From assembly GCA_021786815.1 (NCBI GenBank), contig JAJYMR010000005.1, positions 1 through 15,108 of the forward strand: a stretch of DNA of 15,108 nucleotides, given 5' to 3'. The translations under genes and the position numbers were made by a program. This document shows, in pieces, positions 6,768 to 13,175 of the stretch; within the stretch, counting starts at the first letter, position 1; each line of letters starts with the position of its first letter. The notes beneath the pieces are model-generated. The model made no database searches. It had not been told where the DNA came from and worked only from the letters and a program-made list of their open reading frames with translations. The stretch comes from Deltaproteobacteria bacterium. Its GTDB lineage: Bacteria > Desulfobacterota > Binatia > Binatales > Binataceae.

Positions 6768-7541
6768 TCACGCGCCCTTGAACAGGGCTTTGCGTTTTTC
6801 CAAAAATGCCCGTACGCCTTCAGCGCGGTCGGCAGTGGTTTGTAGCAGGGCATAGAGATCTTCCTCAAGTCTTATGCCCTGATCGAGGGTCATGTCGTAG
6901 CCTTTGCGAACGGCTTCCTTGACGAGCCTCTCGGCGATGGGTGCGCGGGCCAGTATTGCCTCGGCGACGCCGCCAGCGCATCGCGAAAGCTCGCGCCGAT
7001 TTGCCGAAAGATAGGTCACGAGCCCGATTCGCGCCGCTTCCGCGCCGTCGAGCTCGACGTCCGCAAGAAGCATCCGCAGCGCGTTGCCGATACCCGCAAG
7101 CCGCGGCAGCCGCTGGGTTGCGCCGAACCGCGGCATCGAGCCGCGCTGCGGCTGCGTGAGCGCGAACCGCGCGGCGCGCGTCGCAAGCCGTATGTCGGCC
7201 GCCAGGGCAAACTCGAGTCCTTCGTCGCGGGCGTCGCCGTTCAGGACCGCGACCGTGGGTTTTGAGACGGCGGCGAACGATTCGACCAGGCTCGGGTCAA
7301 CGTCCGGTTCGAAGCCTTCGCAGAACACCGCGCCCGCGCCGGTTATCGCAAGGCCGCGCGCCTTCCCGTCATCCTCGACCCGCTCGAAAAGCTCCATCAG
7401 CTCGCCCGCCATCGCGGCGTTCATCCGGTTGCCGCACGACGGGCGCTCGAGCGTCGCCTCGACCCATCCGTCGCGCTCGGCTACCCGGACGCGGGCATGG
7501 CCGGGCGCCGAACGGGTGGCGCTTTTATGCGGGCGAGCCAT
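6768..7541 (-). CDS. Enoyl-CoA hydratase/isomerase-family protein lacking both catalytic glutamates
   Basis: 257 residues from the ATG at 7541; a GTG two codons upstream (7547) is equally open. The crotonase fold is clear: an ATLERP strand near the N-terminus, ITGAGAVFCEGFE as the first oxyanion-hole segment, AVLNGDARDEGLEFALAADIRLA as the second, then GATQRLPRLAG and a C-terminal FLEKRKALFKGA. However, the residues aligning with the two hydratase glutamates of rat ECH (E144, E164) are Q132 (QPQRG) and R156 (NALRM). The usual GGG of the second segment is DEG, with only the oxyanion glycine kept. Ordinary hydration is therefore unlikely; isomerase, hydrolase or non-catalytic roles remain open. 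It begins 24 bases after the acyl-CoA synthetase stop and is surely co-transcribed with it. Confidence 0.85.
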   Translation of the reverse strand: MARPHKSATRSAPGHARVRVAERDGWVEATLERPSCGNRMNAAMAGELMELFERVEDDGKARGLAITGAGAVFCEGFEPDVDPSLVESFAAVSKPTVAVLNGDARDEGLEFALAADIRLATRAARFALTQPQRGSMPRFGATQRLPRLAGIGNALRMLLADVELDGAEAARIGLVTYLSANRRELSRCAGGVAEAILARAPIAERLVKEAVRKGYDMTLDQGIRLEEDLYALLQTTADRAEGVRAFLEKRKALFKGA

Positions 7542-7565
7542 GGTCACGGTCTGCGGTCTTCGCGC

Positions 7566-9104
7566 TCAGGCGCTCTGGCGGAGTTCCTTGCGCAGGATCT
7601 TGCCGAGCGGGTTCTTCGGCAGTTCGTCGAGAAAGTCGATCATCTCGGGGCATTTGAAGCTGGCAAGACGCTTGCGGCAAAAGTCGATAAGCTCGGAGAC
7701 GCTCAGCTTCGCACCCTTGCGCGGCACGACGAAAGCCTTGACGGTCTGGCCCCATTCGATCGACGGCACGCCGATTATGGCGCACTCCTCGACCCCGGGA
7801 TGGCTCATCAGGACGGTTTCGATTTCGGCCGGCGCGATATTTTCGCCGCCGCGGATGATCATGTCGTCCTTGCGCCCGGCGAAGAACACGTAGCCTTCCT
7901 CGTCAACCCATCCGAGATCGCCCGTGGCGCGCCATCCTTCGGGCAGCGCTGCGTCGTCCTGGCGTCCCGCGTAGCCCTTCATGATTCGGGGCGTGCGGAT
8001 GCAGATCTCGCCGACCTGGCCCTGGGGAAGGAATTTGCCGTCCTCGTCGCGCACCTTGATTTCAACGTCGGGCAGCGGGCGGCCGATCGAATTGAGGCGT
8101 TTCAGCTTGAGCTCGATTTCGGTGGCAGTTCCCTGGATTCGATGATCGTCGGGACCGAGGACCGTGAGCGAAGAGGTCGTCTCGGTCTGGCCGTAGGCGT
8201 TCACGAAGCCCACGTTCTTCGGGAACATCTCGATCGCGCGGCGGATCACCTGGATCGGCATCGGCGCGCCGCCGTAGGCGAGGTTGGTCAGGCTCGAAAA
8301 ATCGGTGCTTTTGAACGACGGATCGTCGAGCACCATCTTCATCATCGTGGGCACGACGAAGGCGTGCGTGACCTTCTCGCTCTGGACCAGCTTGAGCCAG
8401 GTTTTCGGCTCGAATTGCGGCATGATCACGAGCTTACGGCCGGTCCAGATGTTGGTCATCATCGCGGTGGTTCCGGCGATGTGGTAGAAGGGCACGCACA
8501 CCAGCGCGACGCCGCGATCGCTTCCGTCGGCCATTTCGACGTTGGCGGTCACGTAGGCGGTGAAGTCGCGGTAGCGGAGCATCACGCCCTTGGGAAGCGA
8601 GGTGGTGCCGCTGGTGTACATCAGGACCGACACCGCATCGTCGTCAATCTCGGCTTCGGACTCCTCGGGGTCGGCCTTTTGCGCAAGGTCGGCCAGCCGC
8701 TGCATCTGGCCGCCGTGTTCGCCCAGCGCGAGCGACTGTTTGACGGCAAGGCGAGGGCTGATTTTCGAGACCACCTCGTGATAGCGATCGCCGACCAGCA
8801 GGACCCTGGTTTCGGCGGTATTGATCATGTACTCGAGTTCCTGCTCCTTGGCGCGGTAGTTGAGCGGCAGGAAGGTGAGGCCGGCTTTCGCGGCCGCGTA
8901 GTAACTGGCGACGTAACGATCGGAGTTGGTATCGAGCGCGGCGAGCACGTCGCCGGGCTTGAGGCCGAGCTGCTTGAAGACCGAGCAGTAGCGGGCGACC
9001 GTGTCGCTCAGTTGCGCGTAGTTCAGGCGACGCTCATCGAAAACCACGATTTCCTGATCCGGGACGATCGAGGCTGGAATCGTGACGAAATTGACCGTGT
9101 TCAC
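7566..9104 (-). CDS. Acyl-CoA synthetase, AMP-binding (ANL) family
   Basis: 512 residues with the full set of adenylate-forming motifs: P-loop YTSGTTSLPKG (163-173), YGQTETT (304-310), TGDLGW (394-399), hinge GRKDDMIIRGGENIAPAEIE (410-429) and the catalytic lysine K502 in PKNPLGKILRKEL. The enzyme activates a carboxylic acid to its acyl-AMP and then the CoA thioester, in the cytoplasm. The overall pattern is that of fatty-acid- or cyclohexanecarboxylate-type ligases, but chain length cannot be read. The start is GTG at 9104 with AGGAGG eleven bases upstream. In the literal reading, the preceding crotonase stops inside this start (GTGA overlap); if the suspected frameshift is corrected it stops 15 bases earlier, next to the ribosome site. 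Flanked by crotonases on both sides, it supplies their CoA substrate. Confidence 0.95.
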   Translation of the reverse strand: MNTVNFVTIPASIVPDQEIVVFDERRLNYAQLSDTVARYCSVFKQLGLKPGDVLAALDTNSDRYVASYYAAAKAGLTFLPLNYRAKEQELEYMINTAETRVLLVGDRYHEVVSKISPRLAVKQSLALGEHGGQMQRLADLAQKADPEESEAEIDDDAVSVLMYTSGTTSLPKGVMLRYRDFTAYVTANVEMADGSDRGVALVCVPFYHIAGTTAMMTNIWTGRKLVIMPQFEPKTWLKLVQSEKVTHAFVVPTMMKMVLDDPSFKSTDFSSLTNLAYGGAPMPIQVIRRAIEMFPKNVGFVNAYGQTETTSSLTVLGPDDHRIQGTATEIELKLKRLNSIGRPLPDVEIKVRDEDGKFLPQGQVGEICIRTPRIMKGYAGRQDDAALPEGWRATGDLGWVDEEGYVFFAGRKDDMIIRGGENIAPAEIETVLMSHPGVEECAIIGVPSIEWGQTVKAFVVPRKGAKLSVSELIDFCRKRLASFKCPEMIDFLDELPKNPLGKILRKELRQSA

Positions 9105-9934
9105 AGACCGCGTGACCTCCTAGAAGCCGGTGCTGATATACTTCGGCGCCTCGGGCGCATGCCAGCGCCAATCTGTTTGTTCCGGGGCGAAACCTTATGT
9201 CCCTCGGCAAGACGCCGTTCAAGCTCGATTCCGTCGCGCAGCGGCAGATCCAGACCCTCCCACACCGCAACTTTTATTGCGTGAGCAAGCCCCTTTGGGA
9301 GACGGCCCAACGCGCACGCCAGTTCCTGCGCGCGGGCGTCGAGACGGGCCGCTGGAACGACCTCAACGACCAAACCTACAAGCAGCGCCTCGGCCGCGTC
9401 AATCCAGCGCCCGGTGATGCACAGGTCGAGTGCGCGGCCAAGCCCGAGCCGGCGCGACGCGGTCTGCGTTCCGGCGACTCCCGGTATCATCCCGACGCCG
9501 GTTTCCGGCAGGCAGATGCGCGTGTCGTCGGCCGCGATTGCGACGTCGCACAAAAGCGCCATTTCCAGTCCGCCGCCGACCGTGTAGCCGTGGCATGCCG
9601 CAACCGTCGGGACCGCAAGCGCCTTGAGCCGGCCCCATACGTCGCGCCGAAACCTGACCCATCGCGCGACTATCGGCGACGGCGCGCTGCCGAACTCCGC
9701 GAGGTCGCCGCCGGTCGAGAACGCTGCTCCCGCTCCCGCCAGCACCATCGCGCGCACCTCCGGATCGTCGCGCACCGCGTCGAGCACCTGGAACAGGTCG
9801 TCGCGCATCGCCATGTTGTAGGCGTTCAATTGCCGCGGCCGGTTGAGCGTGACCCATGCGACGCCGTCGCGTTTTTCGAACAGGACGGTCGCGAAGCCCG
9901 AAGCCTGCGGCCTTTCGGAAATTTCCCGGATCAT
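9101..9934 (-). CDS. Enoyl-CoA hydratase/isomerase (crotonase), 3' end probably frameshifted
   Basis: 277 residues as read from the ATG at 9934. The frame is open to 10036, but the extra 34 residues overlap the amidohydrolase gene and look non-coding. Crotonase signatures: LNRPRQLNA (~30-38), oxyanion segments GAGAAFSTGGDL (67-78) and CHGYTVGGGLEMALLCD (114-130), then P143-E144, the hydratase glutamate. The second glutamate position is D170 (ALDLCITG), a conservative change, so the enzyme is probably active. After residue ~246 the literal reading becomes Arg/Ser-rich with rare codons (AGG, ATA, CGA). The neighbouring frame reads GFAPEQTDWRWHAPEAPKYI and stops at 9120-9122, right at the next gene's ribosome site. 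A missing base near 9194-9200 explains this. It starts 43 bases after the amidohydrolase. Confidence 0.9.
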   Translation of the reverse strand: MIREISERPQASGFATVLFEKRDGVAWVTLNRPRQLNAYNMAMRDDLFQVLDAVRDDPEVRAMVLAGAGAAFSTGGDLAEFGSAPSPIVARWVRFRRDVWGRLKALAVPTVAACHGYTVGGGLEMALLCDVAIAADDTRICLPETGVGMIPGVAGTQTASRRLGLGRALDLCITGRWIDAAEALLVGLVVEVVPAARLDARAQELACALGRLPKGLAHAIKVAVWEGLDLPLRDGIELERRLAEGHKVSPRNKQIGAGMRPRRRSISAPASRRSRGL

Positions 9935-9977
9935 GGCCGTGAAGAGTGAAAGGTGAAACGGACGCGCTCTTTCTGAC

Positions 9978-11543
9978 TCAACTTCTGAGCAGGTCGGCGG
10001 TTGCGCTGTTCGCGACCGCGGGCCTTCCCCGTTCATACACTATACGCCCGCCGACCATCGTGATGTCCACCGCCATGTTCATCAGCTCGGAGGAGTTTGC
10101 GCGCAGCGGATCGCTCGGCAGAACGACGAGGTCGGCAAGCGCGCCCGGCTCCATCGTTCCCGTCTGAAGCCTCGCAAGACGGGCGCCGTCGGCGTTGAAC
10201 AGCGCGAAAGCCTCGGCCGCGCGCAGCCGCTCCTCGGCGATGAGTTCCATCCCTTCGAGCGCGGTGCGCGAGATCGCGGCTGAAATTGCGGCGAGCGGTC
10301 TTGCGGGCGTCACCGGCGAGTCGGTTCCGGCGGCAAGCGGGATGCCCGCCTGTTTGAGGCTTTGCAGGCGGTAGAGATGCGGAAGCAGTCCCGGCTCTTC
10401 GGCGTACTTCGCGCCGCGATAGTAGATAAAGCCCGGATTGGTCACGACCCACGCGCCGGCGGCACGCAGCCGTTCGATATAATCGGGCGGAATTACTCCG
10501 CCGTGCTCGATCCGAAAGACGCTCACACCCGCGTTCGCGTCATTTGCTGCGCCGGCGGCCAGGGCGACTTCCATCGCTTCGAGCGCGGCGTCGAGCTCCT
10601 CGAGTTCGGTTGCGTGAAACGCGCAGTCAAGCCCGAGCGAACGCGCGCGGCGGAGCGCCGGTCCAAGCGCCTTGCGCTCGTAGCCGCCGCGGCCGGGCAG
10701 AAACTTGACGCCCGCGATACGAAGATTCGCCTTGCGCGCCGAATCGAAGGCCCGCGCGGCGGTATCGAGATGGCGCGCGCCGAGCATCACCGCAACGCGC
10801 TGGCAGATCGCGCCGGAGGAGACGAACTTCGCAAAAAGCTCCACCTGAGCGGCGTCATTGCGCGCTGTCGCGTCGGTGAAAGCGGTCACTCCGGCGGACG
10901 CCAGGTCGCGGCTCATTATGCGCGCGCGAGCCTCGGCTTCCGCAGCCGTGACCCGCGGCAGCCGGTCGGTGATCCACTGTTCCATCCCGACCACCAGCCC
11001 GCTTGCGTGCCCGGCGGCGTCGCGATGGATCACCGCCCCGTCGGGCGGTTTGAAGGAATGCTCGTCGATCCCGAGCAGCTTGAGCGCGCGCGAGTTCAGC
11101 CACGAGGCGTGCAGGGTCTGATGGCGCAGGCGAAGGGGATTCTTGGGCACCGACTGGTCGAGTTCCTCGCGCGTGGGTCCGCGCCGCTCCTTGAGCAGCG
11201 CCTCGTCGCATCCGAACGCCCGCATCCAGTTGCCCGGCGGCGTCTTGCCGGCCGCGACCCTCAGTTCCGCGAGCAGATCTCCGACCGTGCGGCATCGCCA
11301 CAGGCTTGCGCCGGTCACGGCGGCCGCGGACTCGAGAAAATGGATGTGCGAATCGACGAAACCGGGGACGACACTTCGCCCCTGCAGCTTCAGCAGATGT
11401 GTGCGCGGGCCGATAAGGCCCTTCAGGTCGGCGAACTTTCCGTGGGCGAAGATACGCCCGTCGGAAATCGCAATCGAATCGCTGCCGGGATGGCCCAGAA
11501 TCGCGCCTTCGTGGAGGACCAGGTCGACCTTTTCAGTCGTCAT
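9978..11543 (-). CDS. Amidohydrolase family 3 (YtcJ-like) metal-dependent hydrolase
   Basis: 521 residues, the usual length for YtcJ-type amidohydrolases. The small N- and C-terminal beta-sandwich is present (residues 1-60, and the C-terminal GALADLVVLPSDPL). The TIM-barrel metal ligands appear in order: H66 and H68 in VDSHIHF, K280 in GVKFLPG, H310 in FHATE, H347 in RIEHG and catalytic D408 in GTDSPV. Family members hydrolyse amides, carbamates or cyclic amides in the cytoplasm, and there is no signal peptide. The substrate is not readable. Its place directly ahead of a crotonase and an acyl-CoA synthetase suggests it frees a carboxylic acid that the synthetase then activates; this is inference. 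The ATG at 11543 follows a GC-rich leader without a clear ribosome site. The miniprotein gene ends 60 bases upstream. Confidence 0.92.
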   Translation of the reverse strand: MTTEKVDLVLHEGAILGHPGSDSIAISDGRIFAHGKFADLKGLIGPRTHLLKLQGRSVVPGFVDSHIHFLESAAAVTGASLWRCRTVGDLLAELRVAAGKTPPGNWMRAFGCDEALLKERRGPTREELDQSVPKNPLRLRHQTLHASWLNSRALKLLGIDEHSFKPPDGAVIHRDAAGHASGLVVGMEQWITDRLPRVTAAEAEARARIMSRDLASAGVTAFTDATARNDAAQVELFAKFVSSGAICQRVAVMLGARHLDTAARAFDSARKANLRIAGVKFLPGRGGYERKALGPALRRARSLGLDCAFHATELEELDAALEAMEVALAAGAANDANAGVSVFRIEHGGVIPPDYIERLRAAGAWVVTNPGFIYYRGAKYAEEPGLLPHLYRLQSLKQAGIPLAAGTDSPVTPARPLAAISAAISRTALEGMELIAEERLRAAEAFALFNADGARLARLQTGTMEPGALADLVVLPSDPLRANSSELMNMAVDITMVGGRIVYERGRPAVANSATADLLRS

Positions 11544-11603
11544 CGCCGGCCCGGCCCTCCCTGGGCGCTTGTTTCACATCCCGACGGAACGGAAATGCCA
11601 CCT

Positions 11604-11747
11604 TTAGTCCGAAGACGGCAGCGGCTTCGCCTCTTTGAGCTTCATCTCCGCGTCGCAGCATTCGAGCGCGCCGTTGCCACCCTTGTTGCACAGCACTTCG
11701 GTGCCGCACTTGTCGCACATGTAGCGCTTTCCAAGAACGTTGGCCAT
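11604..11747 (-). CDS. Desulforedoxin-like FeS4 miniprotein 2 (47 aa)
   Basis: A 47-residue protein with a strong ribosome site (GGAGGATAGG) before the ATG at 11747. It shares the scaffold MAN-LGK-Y-C-KCG...KGG-G...CC with the copy at 6606-6725. Cysteines C11, C14, C30 and C31 have the desulforedoxin spacing, there is one extra cysteine at C20 (EVLCNKGG), and a charged tail ends KLKEAKPLPSSD. The pattern predicts a single mononuclear FeS4 (or zinc) site and probably a dimer. It lies between the ygfZ-like gene (69 bases) and the amidohydrolase (60 bases), on the same strand, so it is probably in the same transcript. The two copies differ at about half their positions, arguing for old duplicates with separate partners rather than a recent copy. 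Confidence 0.85.
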   Translation of the reverse strand: MANVLGKRYMCDKCGTEVLCNKGGNGALECCDAEMKLKEAKPLPSSD

Positions 11748-11816
11748 TTTGTCCTATCCTCCAGCTTTTCCCTGACTTGCATCCGGCTGCCTGACAGGCG
11801 CCGGTCTTGCTTTCCT

Positions 11817-12812
11817 CTAATTGCGCGCGAATGGCAGCTCGCTTACGGTCGCGGTGAGCGTTTCTCCCGTATCGGACCGCGCCGCCAGCGTTGTTCCGGG
11901 CGTCCAGGCGCTATGATGCAGTATCGCAAGGCCGAGCGCCCCCATCCCGGGAACCACCGCCGAACTGGTTACGCGTCCGACCTCCCTGCCGTCAAGCGTC
12001 AGGGCCGTTCCGAGCGTGACGGCGCCCGCAAGGCGCAGCCCGAACATCCGCTTTTTGAGCGCTCCACGCGCGGTTGCGCGCTCAATCGTCTCCTGTCCCA
12101 CGTAGCAGCCCTTGCTGAACGAAATCGCCCGTTCCAGCCGTGCTTCGAGCGCTAGCGTCTTTTCCGTCGTGTCGACCCCGGCGCGGGCGATTCCGTTCGC
12201 AACCCTCAGCGCCTCCAGCGCGTCGGTGCTCACCGCGAGCGCGCCCTTGCGAGCAAGCGCGGCGGCCGTTTCGTCAAGCCGCGCGCGCTCGGCGATAAGC
12301 GAGCACGCCGGCGCTCCCAATCGGGGTACGGAGCCTACAAGCCCAGCCGGAATTTTCGCGCAGGTCCATGGCTTCAGCGCCGACGCCTCATCGATTCCGG
12401 CCCGGCCCATCGCTTCGGCCGCCCCTGGTCCCTCGACGTCGAGCACACCGAGGCTGGTTTCCTCGAACTCCACGTCGTCGGCGACCAGGAATCGCTCCAG
12501 ATGCTCGTGCGCGCGCGGCCATCCGGTGCGTTCCATCTCGAGCACCAGCGCGTCCTCAACAACCCACAGAAGAAACTCGCCGATTACGTGCGCATGCTCG
12601 GTCAGGAAAAGGCCGGGAACAACCGAGCCTGCCTCCGCGCCCCTTACGTCGGCGCTGCACATCCCGTGAAGGAACGAGACCCTGTCGTCCCCGGTCATCC
12701 GAATCACGGCCCGGTCGTCGAGGATGCGAAAACCTGCGCCCTCGACGAGCGCCTGATAATCGCGCTCGAGCGAGGTTTTTTTTTCGCTGGTATGGTCGCC
12801 GGAATGGTTCAC
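11817..12812 (-). CDS. ygfZ: YgfZ/GcvT-family folate-binding protein (iron-sulfur cluster maintenance)
   Basis: 331 residues with the diagnostic motif K234-G-C-Y-V-G-Q-E241, whose cysteine is essential in E. coli YgfZ. The GcvT-like tetrahydrofolate-binding architecture is also seen: IRMTGDDRVSFLHGMCSADV near the N-terminus and LEALRVANGIARAGVD before the motif. YgfZ supports folate-dependent assembly or repair of iron-sulfur enzymes such as MiaB. The start is GTG at 12812; no ATG exists before the conserved region and no clear Shine-Dalgarno is seen. Codons 10-13 contain an unbroken run of nine A (T on the plus strand, 12776-12784), a possible slippage site. It heads the minus-strand run, upstream of an FeS4 miniprotein, a fitting neighbour for an iron-sulfur maintenance factor. 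Symbol by family only. Confidence 0.9.
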   Translation of the reverse strand: MNHSGDHTSEKKTSLERDYQALVEGAGFRILDDRAVIRMTGDDRVSFLHGMCSADVRGAEAGSVVPGLFLTEHAHVIGEFLLWVVEDALVLEMERTGWPRAHEHLERFLVADDVEFEETSLGVLDVEGPGAAEAMGRAGIDEASALKPWTCAKIPAGLVGSVPRLGAPACSLIAERARLDETAAALARKGALAVSTDALEALRVANGIARAGVDTTEKTLALEARLERAISFSKGCYVGQETIERATARGALKKRMFGLRLAGAVTLGTALTLDGREVGRVTSSAVVPGMGALGLAILHHSAWTPGTTLAARSDTGETLTATVSELPFARN

Positions 12813-12871
12813 TGTGCGGGAATAAAACTGAATCGGATGACCAAAAATGGTTCTAACAGATGGGGGAGTGG

Positions 12872-12909
12872 CCGCTCAAGGCGGTGCGCCGAAAGGCCGA
12901 AAGCCTTTC
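12872..12909 (+). other. Tandem hairpins in leader of small membrane-protein gene
   Basis: In the 213-base gap between the divergent ygfZ-like and small membrane-protein genes, CCGC-TCAAG-GCGG (12872-12884) is followed by a perfect seven-pair stem, GAAAGGC-CGAAA-GCCTTTC (12891-12909). GCC-GAAA-GGC is a competing mini-hairpin. No T-run follows, so it is not an ordinary terminator on this strand. It matched no riboswitch class that I could recall. A -10-like TATGAT at 12996-13001 has no good -35 partner. A structured leader or small RNA is possible. Confidence 0.35.
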
Positions 12910-13025
12910 CATGCGTGCCCGGCTCCGAATTCAGTCGGAACTCACACATGCACGTCAAGACCCCTCACTTGTTCTTTCGTAACGCGCATTTGGCGTATGA
13001 TGAACTTGAAAGGACGGAGGGAGAA

Positions 13026-13163
13026 ATGGGAGCGTTTCTCTTGGGGCTTATAATCGGCGTGGCCGGCTCGCTTGCTCTTTTCATCTACGATGAGGGTGAG
13101 GTCTTTCTTAAGCTCTCACAGCAGATAAAGCGCACCGCCGAGAAGTACAAGCAGCAGGCCTGA
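13026..13163 (+). CDS. Small single-pass membrane protein (45 aa)
   Basis: A 45-residue protein, MGAFLLGLIIGVAGSLALFIYDEG followed by a charged helix ending KRTAEKYKQQA. One membrane helix covers residues ~3-20; the rest is amphipathic and Lys-rich, likely on the cytoplasmic side. The start is set by a strong ribosome site (GGACGGAGGGAG) just before the ATG. The same frame is open far upstream to 12501, but that part is antisense to the ygfZ-like gene and is not coding. I do not recognise a named family. The stop is twelve bases before the presumed start of the duplicated-module secreted protein, with a Shine-Dalgarno sequence in the gap, so the two are probably co-translated and may act together in the envelope. 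Confidence 0.75.
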   Translation: MGAFLLGLIIGVAGSLALFIYDEGEVFLKLSQQIKRTAEKYKQQA

Positions 13164-13175
13164 AGAGGTGAGAAT

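Noticed and set aside
7497..9284. 595-codon plus-strand open frame opposite the acyl-CoA synthetase
   Set aside because: It is antisense to a gene with all adenylate-forming motifs; its protein is His/Asp/Arg-rich without recognisable domains, as expected for the mirror frame of GC-rich coding sequence.
9935..10036. Longer N-terminus for crotonase 1
   Set aside because: The added 34 residues overlap the amidohydrolase 3' end and lack crotonase similarity; the ATG at 9934 gives the usual family start.
10362..12155. 597-codon plus-strand open frame across the amidohydrolase, miniprotein 2 and ygfZ-like genes
   Set aside because: It crosses three well-supported minus-strand genes, is Arg/Gly/Ala-rich and shows no domain; a compositional artefact.
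12860..12945. Possible serine/leucine-type tRNA (GAGTGGCCG...AAGGCGG resembles a D-arm)
   Set aside because: No matching acceptor stem, no anticodon arm with a usable loop and no GGTTCGAATC-type T-arm.
12501..13025. Long N-terminal extension of the 45-aa membrane protein
   Set aside because: The extension is antisense to the ygfZ-like gene and through the hairpin leader; the strong ribosome site just before 13026 marks the real start.
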